NCBI RefSeq assembly: GCF_007483685.1
Contig: NZ_VMKN01000002.1
Location: 273,452-337,451 of the forward strand
Direction: 5' to 3'
Origin: Litoribacter populi
Lineage (GTDB): Bacteria > Bacteroidota > Bacteroidia > Cytophagales > Cyclobacteriaceae
DNA length: 64,000 nucleotides
Below the pieces are notes generated by a model, which made no database searches, was not told the DNA's origin, and worked only from the letters and a program-made list of their open reading frames with translations. The position numbers and the translations under genes were made by a program. Below are positions 7,884 through 15,739 of this stretch, in pieces; position 1 is the first letter of the stretch, and every line of letters begins with the position of its first letter.

Positions 7884-9164
7884 ATGAAAGTATTAATGTT
7901 TGGTTGGGAATTTCCGCCTCATATTTCCGGAGGACTCGGTACCGCATGTTACGGCCTGGTCAAAGGGATGATGCAAAATAACCAAGAGATTATCTTTGTT
8001 GTCCCCAAACTGTGGGGGGATGAGGATCCAGTCGCCGATTTTGTCAATGCCAGTAATATAGAAATTGATTACCGGGAAAGACGATTTCAGGAAGTCTGGA
8101 AAAACCTCACCTATTTGGAGGTCAGCTCATTTCTTGTCCCCTACCTCGGCCCGGAGGAGTTTAGTAAGTTTACCGACTATAGCGAACATGACAAGTTTGA
8201 TGTAGAGGACAGTGTTTTTGCCCAAAAGTATACCTTCAGCGGGAAATATGGAAAGGACCTCTTGATGGAAGTATCCCGGTATGCACTAGTAGCTGCTCAG
8301 ATTGCCAAAAACAAGGAACATGACATAATTCACGCCCATGATTGGTTGGCCTTCCCAGCAGGGATTGCTGCCAAGCAAATCAGTGGGAAACCTATGATTG
8401 CCCATGTCCATGCTACCGAGTTTGATCGCTCTGGCGAGCATGTCAACCAGCAAGTTTACGATATAGAAAAGGCCGGAATGGAAGCCGCCGATCGTATTTT
8501 GGCGGTGAGCCAACTGACAAAAAACACCATTGTCAACCGGTACGGGATTTCTCCTGACAAAATAACAGTGATCCATAATGCCGTGATGGATACGAGCATA
8601 ATCCAGCACAATGCGGTGAAAAGGGTCCCGGAAAAAATCGTAACCTTTTTGGGAAGGGTTACCTTCCAAAAAGGCCCAGAGTACTTTATCGAGGCGGCCA
8701 ACAAGGTCATCAAGCGGGACCCGAATGTGAGATTTGTAATGGCAGGATCCGGAGACCTTCTCCATCGGATGATCTCTAGGGTAGCCGAATTGAGAATCAG
8801 CACTAAATTCCATTTTACGGGGTTCTTAAAGGGTGCCGATGTTGACGAGATGTTTGCTATCAGTGATGTGTATGTGATGCCATCGATTTCTGAACCTTTC
8901 GGTATCTCGCCTCTCGAGGCGGTCAGGCACAATACACCGGTGATAATCTCCAAACAATCGGGAGTGGCAGAGGTATTACACAATGCAATTAAAGTGGATT
9001 TCTGGGACATTGATTCCATGGCTGATTCCATTTTTGCACTGCTACACTATGAGGGTATTTCCAGAATGTTTAAGGAGCTGGGAAGCCAAGAACTTAAGAA
9101 ATTAAAATGGGAGCATGTGGCCAAAAAAGTCATAGACACCTATAAAACCACTATAAACCAATAA
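7884..9164 (+). CDS. Glycosyltransferase, GT4/GT5-like (probable glycogen/glucan synthase)
   Basis: A 426-residue GT-B fold enzyme. The N-terminus MKVLMFGWEFPPHISGGLG is the acceptor-side loop typical of glycogen-synthase-like enzymes. The C-terminal half has FLGRVTFQKGPEYFIEA and the donor-binding motif SEPFGISPLEAV near residues 334-345, with the conserved Glu-(x7)-Glu spacing. In the cluster with a debranching enzyme and a GH57 amylase it is expected to transfer glucose from a nucleotide sugar to a growing alpha-glucan. Donor and product are inferred from context. It starts 62 bases after the debranching gene and ends three bases before the amylase gene. Confidence 0.85.
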   Translation: MKVLMFGWEFPPHISGGLGTACYGLVKGMMQNNQEIIFVVPKLWGDEDPVADFVNASNIEIDYRERRFQEVWKNLTYLEVSSFLVPYLGPEEFSKFTDYSEHDKFDVEDSVFAQKYTFSGKYGKDLLMEVSRYALVAAQIAKNKEHDIIHAHDWLAFPAGIAAKQISGKPMIAHVHATEFDRSGEHVNQQVYDIEKAGMEAADRILAVSQLTKNTIVNRYGISPDKITVIHNAVMDTSIIQHNAVKRVPEKIVTFLGRVTFQKGPEYFIEAANKVIKRDPNVRFVMAGSGDLLHRMISRVAELRISTKFHFTGFLKGADVDEMFAISDVYVMPSISEPFGISPLEAVRHNTPVIISKQSGVAEVLHNAIKVDFWDIDSMADSIFALLHYEGISRMFKELGSQELKKLKWEHVAKKVIDTYKTTINQ

Positions 9165-9167
9165 CCT

Positions 9168-10373
9168 ATGAGAACCATTTGTTTTTATTTTCAAGTACAC
9201 CAACCCTACCGACTCAAGCCTTACAGATTTTTCGATATCGGCGAGGACCATGATTATTACGATTCTTTTGGAAACAAAAATATAATGAGGAAGGTGGCTG
9301 AAAAATGCTATCTCCCGATGAATGCCTTGCTTTTGGAGCTAATCGAGCAGCACCAAGGCAAATTCAAGGTCTGCTTTTCTATATCAGGTACTGCCTTGGA
9401 TCAATTTGAACAATATGCCCCTGACGTGTTGGAAAGCTTCCAAAAGCTAGTCAAAACAGGTCATGTGGAGTTGCTTAACGAAACCTACACCCATGCTCTC
9501 TGTGCTCTGAAAAGCAAAGAGGAGTTTCATGACATGGTCAAGAAACACCAAAAAAGAATTAAGGAGCTCTTTGACGGTTACACCCCAACGGTATTCAGAA
9601 ATACGGAATTGATCTATTCCGACACTATAGGAGAAATGGTGGCCGAACTTGGATACAAAGCCATACTTACTGAAGGAGCCAAGCATATTTTGGGCTGGAA
9701 AAGTCCAAACTTTGTCTACGTGAACGCTATCGAGCCAAAGCTTAAGGTTCTATTAAAAAACTTCCGATTAAGTGATGATATTGCCTTCAGGTTTTCGGAA
9801 AGAGGCTGGCCGGACTGGCCGCTTACCACGGAAAAATTTGTGGGTTGGATAAACCAGTTACCCGAAGAAGAGGAGGTTATCAACCTATTTATGGATTATG
9901 AAACCTTTGGAGAGCACCAGTGGGCAGAAAGCGGGATATTCGACTTTATGAGACATTTGCCAGAGGCGGTGATGAAATATTCAAATTATACCTTTTCAAC
10001 GCCATCTGAGGTAGTGGAAAACATTCCTCCGGTAGGGAAAATTCATGTTTCCACACCAATCTCCTGGGCCGATGAAGAGCGGGATCTTACCGCTTGGTTA
10101 GGCAATGACTTGCAAGATGAGGCTTTTGACAGGCTTTATGAATTGGAAGAATTGGTAAAAGCCTCGGATGACCCAGACATACAGCGTGACTGGAAATACC
10201 TACAGACCAGTGACCATTTCTATTATATGTGTACCAAGTTCTTCGCTGATGGAGACATCCACACCTATTTCAGCCCTTATGAAAATCCTTACGAGGCATT
10301 TATCAATTACATGAATGTCTTGAGTGATTTTATGTTGAGGTTGAAAAAGGTGAAAGTGGAAAACAAATTATAA
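9168..10373 (+). CDS. Glycoside hydrolase family 57 (alpha-amylase/glucan-processing enzyme)
   Basis: A 401-residue protein with the GH57 N-terminal motif FYFQVHQPYRL, in which His11 is conserved. The catalytic nucleophile should be Glu147 in VFRNTEL, and the acid/base Asp243 in LFMDYETFGEHQW. There is no signal peptide, so it acts in the cytoplasm on alpha-glucan, consistent with the debranching and synthase genes upstream. At 401 residues it is close to the compact GH57 amylases of Bacteroidota and shorter than the branching enzymes. It could be an alpha-amylase or a 4-alpha-glucanotransferase. The cluster ends at a terminator. Confidence 0.9.
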   Translation: MRTICFYFQVHQPYRLKPYRFFDIGEDHDYYDSFGNKNIMRKVAEKCYLPMNALLLELIEQHQGKFKVCFSISGTALDQFEQYAPDVLESFQKLVKTGHVELLNETYTHALCALKSKEEFHDMVKKHQKRIKELFDGYTPTVFRNTELIYSDTIGEMVAELGYKAILTEGAKHILGWKSPNFVYVNAIEPKLKVLLKNFRLSDDIAFRFSERGWPDWPLTTEKFVGWINQLPEEEEVINLFMDYETFGEHQWAESGIFDFMRHLPEAVMKYSNYTFSTPSEVVENIPPVGKIHVSTPISWADEERDLTAWLGNDLQDEAFDRLYELEELVKASDDPDIQRDWKYLQTSDHFYYMCTKFFADGDIHTYFSPYENPYEAFINYMNVLSDFMLRLKKVKVENKL

Positions 10374-10394
10374 TATTCTTAAGCTACCTATTGC

Positions 10395-10429
10395 AATCAC
10401 CTTTGGAAAATCCGAAGGTGATTTTTTTT
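10395..10429 (+). terminator. Terminator of the glycogen cluster
   Basis: A 12-bp stem (10395-10406 with 10412-10423, containing one U-G pair) with a 5-base loop and a run of eight T. Confidence 0.92.
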
Positions 10430-10634
10430 GACCTACCCCAACCAGCTGATAAAATGCCTGTTACAAACGGGAAAAACCGCTAAAATAAAAAAATCGCCTA
10501 TTACAAGTACTTTTTAACCAATTGCAGGAATAAGAAAATTTTTATTGACCCTATATAAATATAATAATCTATTATTTAATTATATTTAGTATAGAGTACC
10601 ACTATTTATTCCATATTCAAACACTTATACTAAC

Positions 10635-13601
10635 ATGAGAGAACTCTACAAACTATTCTCCGTCGTGTTTTTCCTTGTTTTGACTTCAGGGGGAGCAATG
10701 GCGCAGTACGTCGTCACCGGATCGGTGGTAGATGAAAGGTCGGGAGAACCGCTTATCGGGGCCAATATCCTGATAAGGAACACTACCCAAGGAACGGTTA
10801 CCGATATTGATGGTAACTTTAATTTAAATGTCCCCACAAATGAAGAAGCCAACTTGGCCATTTCTTCATTGGGGTATTTAAGTCAAAATTTTACAGTGAG
10901 TCCGACAAACAACACATTGAATGTCCGGCTGCGTGAGGATGCTACCAATTTGGAAGAGGTGGTAATTACTGGCTTGGCATCCAATGTCAAACGTTCAAAT
11001 CTGGCAAATGCGGTAAGTTCTGTATCCGCTAGAGAGCTTACCGGCACTACCACCATTCAGACTACTGATGGAGCCTTGTATGGCAAAGTAGCGGGTGCGA
11101 CGATCCGTTCGAATGGCGGTGCCCCTGGAGGAGGGATGTCGATCCAATTGAGAGGTATATCTTCACTAAGTGGGGCCTCCCAACCCTTGATCATAGTGGA
11201 CGGAGTGTATATCAACAACTCCTTCCAAAGAACAGGTAGGGCCACAGTTTCGGGTGCCGGTGCTTCCAACCAGGATGATGGTGCAAACAGATTGGCTGAT
11301 CTTAATCCAAATGATATAGAATCAATAGAGGTGTTGAAAGGACCTTCTGCGGCGGCTATATACGGTACTCGGGCCAATGCAGGGGTAATCATTATTACGA
11401 CCAAAAGGGGAGCAGAAGGTCGGACAAAAGTATCCTTTTCACAAGATGTAGGTTTTGCCCAACCATTGAGATTATTGGGCGTAGACGATTGGAGCGAAGA
11501 AAAAATCAATTTCTTCTTTCCTGAAGCCCGGCGGCCTATCGAACTTGAAAGATTTAATCAGGGGACTAGAATTGATTACGAGGATTACTTCTACAATAAC
11601 ACGGCTCTATTGACCAATACACGATTGAACGTGAGCGGGGGAACTGATAAAACAAAGTTTTTCATTTCAGGAAATATCACCAACGAGGATGGCACAGTAA
11701 GGAATACAGGCTTTGAGCGGTATTCCATCAGAGCAAACATTGACCATAAAATAACCAATTCAATCAAGTTAGGTGTGTCATCAAACTACATTAAGTCCAA
11801 TACTGATAGGGGGTTTACGGGCAACCAAAACAACTCAGGAGCCTCTATTGGGTATAGCATCGCCTATGTACCCAATTACTTTGATTTAAGGCCTGATGCC
11901 ACCGGGAACTACCCTGTGAACCCGTACTTCTCAGAGAATCCGGTTGCAGTGACTGACAATGCGATCAACAACTCGGATGTCAACCGATTTATCCAGGCTT
12001 TTACATTAGATGTGGATTTATTCAAAACCAACAACAGCTTCCTCAAAGCTACTATAGGAGGTGGGGTTGATTTCCTACAAAACACCACACTAGTTTATTT
12101 ACCAGAATTTCTACAGTTTCAAAGAGGCCAAGCCAACCCAGGCGATGCACTTTGGGGCAAGCAAGAAAGTTTGAACACTAATTTTCAGGCAGCATTAGTT
12201 TATAACTGGAACTTGGGTCGGGTAAACATGAACTCTCAAGTAGGTTTGGTAAGGTTGGATTTTAAAGACGATGCCTTATTTAATAGAGGACGGGGGCTAG
12301 CTCCAGGCCAGACCAATCTTCAACAAGCCTCTGTGCAGGAAATCAACCAGCAGTTTTTCAGCGAAGTACAGGAAGCAGGCATTTTCTTACAACAGGAAGC
12401 AAACTTTGACGATAAAATAATCGGTACAGTGGGTGTGAGATGGGACAAATCGACTCTAAACGGCGATCCAAATCTATTCTATGCTTTCCCTAGAGCCTCT
12501 TTAGCAGTAAATCTGGCCAATTTTGACTTTTGGAACCCGACTGTGGTATCCCAGTTAAAACCGAGAATTGCTTATGGTGAGACAGCCGGTCCGGTGGCAT
12601 TTGGAAGCACCTTCACACCCCTTCAGGGTGCAAACATCGGGGGTCTGTTAGGGTCAGTGGTATCAACCCAGATCGGGAACCGTCAAATCCGTCCAGAAAC
12701 TGCTCAGGAATTGGAGTTTGGTATAGATGCCAATTTCTTCAACAACCGTATTGGTTTGGAGGCCACCTATTATGTCAAAAACACCCAAAACAATATCCAA
12801 AACCTAAACCTTGCTCCTTCTACTGGGGTAACAATCACTCCTAGCAACGAGGCTGAGCTTCAAAATAAGGGTATAGAGTTGGCCTTGTTTGGTACTGTGG
12901 TGGACAAAGCGAACTTCCGATGGTTTTCCAGAGTACTTTACTGGCAAAACAGGGTAAACCTTACTAGGCTAGGAATTCCAACATATACGGCCGGAGCCTT
13001 TGGTAGTGCCTTGGGCACATTCCTTTATGCGGAAGGATACGCTCCTACCACCATTGTGGGCACTCCAGCTGACCCAAGCATCCCAGGTGGTTTTACAGTT
13101 TGGGGCAATGCCCAGCCTGACTTCAACATGTCTTTTTACAACTCCTTTAACATTGCCAGAAACTTTGAGCTTTCATTTCTGATCGACTGGAGACAGGGTG
13201 GGGACAACATCAACCTTACCTCCTTTCTGACAGATGGGGGAGGAACAACCCGCGGATGGTTTAACGATGACACAGGAGATGGAATTCCTAACGGACGACA
13301 ACGACCACCAGCTCCGTATAATAATGCCGGAAGATGGGTTCAGGATGCTTCATTCGTCAAGGTTAGAGAGGTAGGTTTATTCTATACCATTCCAAGAGCT
13401 ACGGTCACTCAGGCCTTTGGAGGAGCGATTGAAAACATCAGGGTAGGTACCTCTGCAAACAACCTGTTTCTTTTCACAAAGTATGAGGGTTACGACCCCG
13501 AAACATCCACCTTTGGAGCACAGGCTGTTGCTAATAACGTAGACATTGCCCCATACCCAACGCCAAGAAGGATATTCTTCCATTTGACAGTTGATTTTTA
13601 A
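10635..13601 (+). CDS. SusC/RagA-type TonB-dependent outer-membrane transporter
   Basis: A 988-residue outer-membrane receptor. A signal peptide ends at GGAMAQ, followed by a carboxypeptidase-regulatory-like domain (VTGSVVDERSGEPLIGANI, VTDIDGNFNL), the TonB-box region (LEEVVITGLAS), the plug (about 115-250, with GGMSIQLRGISSL and the SusC signature IESIEVLKGPSAAAIYGTRAN) and a C-terminal beta-barrel ending in aromatic Phe (HLTVDF). It imports a nutrient, usually an oligosaccharide or peptide, with the SusD-like lipoprotein encoded 18 bases downstream as the lid. No hydrolase or regulator is attached, so the substrate is open; glucan is only suggested by the upstream neighbours. The AT-rich 205 bases upstream hold no clear -7 box. 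Confidence 0.95.
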   Translation: MRELYKLFSVVFFLVLTSGGAMAQYVVTGSVVDERSGEPLIGANILIRNTTQGTVTDIDGNFNLNVPTNEEANLAISSLGYLSQNFTVSPTNNTLNVRLREDATNLEEVVITGLASNVKRSNLANAVSSVSARELTGTTTIQTTDGALYGKVAGATIRSNGGAPGGGMSIQLRGISSLSGASQPLIIVDGVYINNSFQRTGRATVSGAGASNQDDGANRLADLNPNDIESIEVLKGPSAAAIYGTRANAGVIIITTKRGAEGRTKVSFSQDVGFAQPLRLLGVDDWSEEKINFFFPEARRPIELERFNQGTRIDYEDYFYNNTALLTNTRLNVSGGTDKTKFFISGNITNEDGTVRNTGFERYSIRANIDHKITNSIKLGVSSNYIKSNTDRGFTGNQNNSGASIGYSIAYVPNYFDLRPDATGNYPVNPYFSENPVAVTDNAINNSDVNRFIQAFTLDVDLFKTNNSFLKATIGGGVDFLQNTTLVYLPEFLQFQRGQANPGDALWGKQESLNTNFQAALVYNWNLGRVNMNSQVGLVRLDFKDDALFNRGRGLAPGQTNLQQASVQEINQQFFSEVQEAGIFLQQEANFDDKIIGTVGVRWDKSTLNGDPNLFYAFPRASLAVNLANFDFWNPTVVSQLKPRIAYGETAGPVAFGSTFTPLQGANIGGLLGSVVSTQIGNRQIRPETAQELEFGIDANFFNNRIGLEATYYVKNTQNNIQNLNLAPSTGVTITPSNEAELQNKGIELALFGTVVDKANFRWFSRVLYWQNRVNLTRLGIPTYTAGAFGSALGTFLYAEGYAPTTIVGTPADPSIPGGFTVWGNAQPDFNMSFYNSFNIARNFELSFLIDWRQGGDNINLTSFLTDGGGTTRGWFNDDTGDGIPNGRQRPPAPYNNAGRWVQDASFVKVREVGLFYTIPRATVTQAFGGAIENIRVGTSANNLFLFTKYEGYDPETSTFGAQAVANNVDIAPYPTPRRIFFHLTVDF

Positions 13602-13619
13602 ACCCCTAAGAAGAAACAA

Positions 13620-14996
13620 ATGAAAAATATAAATAAAATTCTCGGGGCAATGGCCATGTCAGCTTTGATGCTGGGCTGTAACCCCTTACAGCTTGACACT
13701 ATTGATGACCCTAACAACCCTTCAATAGAAAGCGTGTCTTCCAATGCTTCAAGGGAACAAATCCAGTTTTTATTGACCGGATTGGAATTCAGACATAGAG
13801 GATATGTGACCAATGTATCTCAGGCTTGGAATACTTTTGGCCGAGAAGTGTGGTATTTAAATGCTTCTGACCCAAGGTTTCAAACTGACTGGCTAGGCCA
13901 GGCAGGTAGAATCCCGGACCGGTCCTATTTTGGGTTTGGAAACACAGGAGGTGGATCCTGGGCTGCACCTTATCAGGCAGTTAACCAAGCTAATGTGCTT
14001 GTGACTGCAGCTGGAAATACCAATACCCTTTCTCCAGAAGAAACCAGTGCTGTATCAGGTTTTGCTTTGATGATCCAAGCCTACCAGTTTATGATACCAG
14101 CCAATTTCGTTTATGATAACGGTATTCGTATAGACGTCACTGACCCCTTGAATCCGGGCCCATTTGTAGGATATGATGCAGCCATGGATCATGTGGCTGG
14201 ACTGCTTGAACAAGCCGATGCAAGCTTTGCCACGGCTGGAGCTGGAGAGTTTCCATTTACACTTACAAGCGGGTTTTCTGGATTCACCTCCGTTCCAGCA
14301 TTACGTCAAGTAAACCAAGCAATTTTGGCAAGAGCAAATGCTTATAGAAACAACTGGCAAGGCGTACTAACAGCTTTGGAAGGTTCATTCATGAATTTGG
14401 GTGGTAACCTGCAAGCGGGTCCTGCACACCCATTCACAGGCCCACCGGATGCGTTCAACCCATTGTATTATGTTCCTGATGCAGCGGTAAACACCATTAT
14501 TGTTGTCCATCCATCAGTCCTGGCTGATGCTACTCCAGGAGATCTAAGGGTGGCAAGCAAATTCTTCGAAAGAGAGGTGCCGGTAACTATCACTACCGAT
14601 GCCACACCACTCGTGGGCACACATCAGGATGCCAGATGGCCTACCAATACGGCCCCAATTCCTTTTATCAGAAACGAAGAATTAATTCTCTTGAAAGCTG
14701 AAGCCCATGCAAACTTGAATCAATCCGAATTAGCGGTGGAGGCAATCAACATTATTAGAAATGCTGCGGGAATAGGGGCTTATGGAGGTGCCACAGACCA
14801 AGCTGCTCTAATAGATGAGATCCTATATCAGCGGAGATATTCCCTTTGGGCAGAACCTTGGGGGCACAGATGGATCGATGCGAGAAGATATGATCGTCTT
14901 GATGATATCTCAACCGATTTTGATCAGGGAACGGTCTTCAGGCAGTTCCCTCATCCTCAAGCTGAACTCAACTGGGATCAATACGCAGGTGGATAA
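13620..14996 (+). CDS. SusD/RagB-like outer-membrane lipoprotein
   Basis: A 458-residue surface lipoprotein with a signal ending at SALMLGC (lipobox Cys19). The helical TPR-like body has typical SusD elements: QVNQANVLV early, RQVNQAILARANAYRNNW in the middle, and the C-terminal signature NEELILLKAEAHANLNQ followed by IDEILYQRRYSLWAEPWGHRWIDARRYDRL split across the last 60 residues. It binds substrate at the cell surface as partner of the adjacent SusC. It is 458 residues long, at the short end for the family, and ends at a terminator, so the operon is just the susC/susD pair. Confidence 0.94.
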   Translation: MKNINKILGAMAMSALMLGCNPLQLDTIDDPNNPSIESVSSNASREQIQFLLTGLEFRHRGYVTNVSQAWNTFGREVWYLNASDPRFQTDWLGQAGRIPDRSYFGFGNTGGGSWAAPYQAVNQANVLVTAAGNTNTLSPEETSAVSGFALMIQAYQFMIPANFVYDNGIRIDVTDPLNPGPFVGYDAAMDHVAGLLEQADASFATAGAGEFPFTLTSGFSGFTSVPALRQVNQAILARANAYRNNWQGVLTALEGSFMNLGGNLQAGPAHPFTGPPDAFNPLYYVPDAAVNTIIVVHPSVLADATPGDLRVASKFFEREVPVTITTDATPLVGTHQDARWPTNTAPIPFIRNEELILLKAEAHANLNQSELAVEAINIIRNAAGIGAYGGATDQAALIDEILYQRRYSLWAEPWGHRWIDARRYDRLDDISTDFDQGTVFRQFPHPQAELNWDQYAGG

Positions 14997-15014
14997 GAAA
15001 AATTGTAAAGCAGA

Positions 15015-15044
15015 AAAGGGATTGAGAAATCAGTCCCTTTTTTT
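15015..15044 (+). terminator. Terminator of the SusC/SusD operon
   Basis: An 11-bp stem (15015-15025 with 15030-15040, one U-G pair), a GAAA tetraloop and a run of T. Confidence 0.92.
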
Positions 15045-15096
15045 ATATTTAATGATGTAAGTATTATTCACCAGTTTTTCAAAACCACTTTTGATC

Positions 15097-15600
15097 ATGA
15101 ACAGATTTTACCTAATAGCCTTAATTCTAATTGCTCTAGTAACCCTTCCCTCCTGTCAACAAACCACAGACTACCAAGACGATAAGAAAATCAAGCGTTT
15201 TGACCGGCCTGAAGCTAGTATTCTTAAGGGAGTCTATGTGCCTGAAGGGGCAGAATATTTTCACACATCAGGGCTTGTGGCTCCGGTGAAGGATGAGAAT
15301 GCGGAGCCTGGCACTTATCAGCGCTATGGCGACACCAGGGAGCAGAGCCTTGGTATTCTCAATAGGATAAAGGAGACTTTGGAAGAAGGTGGCTTTGTGA
15401 TGGAGGACGTAATTTTTCTGCGAGTTTACTTAGCTCCAGACAAGGATGGAAATGTGGACTGGAACGCTTGGTTCAACGCCTATGGGGAATTCTTCAACAA
15501 TGATGAAAACCCGAACAAAGTGGCCCGATCAACTATTGCAGTACATTCCCTCGCCAATCCTGATCTACTCATCGAAATCGAAGCAGTTGCGGCAAAGTAA
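15097..15600 (+). CDS. RidA/YjgF-family protein with lipoprotein signal
   Basis: A 167-residue protein from the ATG at 15097; a TTG two codons upstream is in frame but not needed. The N-terminus is a lipoprotein signal (LIALILIALVTLPSC, Cys22). The mature part is a RidA fold: YVPEGAEYFHTSGLVAP, EQSLGILNRIKETLEEGGFVMEDVI and the C-terminal ARSTIAVHSLANPDLLIEIEA split into shorter blocks here. RidA proteins normally deaminate reactive enamine/imine intermediates in the cytoplasm; the conserved Arg of that site may correspond to the Arg of VARSTI. A periplasmic or outer-membrane location is unusual and suggests another small-molecule substrate. It sits alone between the SusD terminator and convergent clpB. 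Confidence 0.82.
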   Translation: MNRFYLIALILIALVTLPSCQQTTDYQDDKKIKRFDRPEASILKGVYVPEGAEYFHTSGLVAPVKDENAEPGTYQRYGDTREQSLGILNRIKETLEEGGFVMEDVIFLRVYLAPDKDGNVDWNAWFNAYGEFFNNDENPNKVARSTIAVHSLANPDLLIEIEAVAAK

Positions 15601-15637
15601 AAGGGTCACAGAATTTCTTGCCAATATGCATTTAAAC

Positions 15638-15674
15638 AAAAAAAGCCTTCCCGAACATCATTCGAGAAAGCTTT
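15638..15674 (-). terminator. Terminator of clpB
   Basis: A 14-bp stem (15642-15655 with 15661-15674) around a CATCA loop. The two non-Watson-Crick positions are G-U pairs only when read on the minus strand, and the U tract also lies on that strand. It follows the heptamer array in the clpB 3' untranslated region. Confidence 0.8.
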
Positions 15675-15677
15675 CTT

Positions 15678-15730
15678 CATCCATCATCCGACATCGGTCA
15701 TCCGTCATCGGTCATCCGACATCCGTCATC
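15678..15730 (-). repeat. Heptamer tandem array, GRTGWCS family (clpB 3' UTR)
   Basis: About seven consecutive 7-bp units of the type CATCCGA/CATCGGT (GGATG-type on the clpB sense strand). The array lies between the clpB stop codon and its terminator. Related arrays occur at 31352-31410, 38888-38926 and 39789-39852. Confidence 0.85.
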
Positions 15731-15739
15731 AATTCATTC

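Noticed and set aside
15678-15730. CRISPR array
   Set aside because: The units are 7 bp without spacers, and no cas gene is present.
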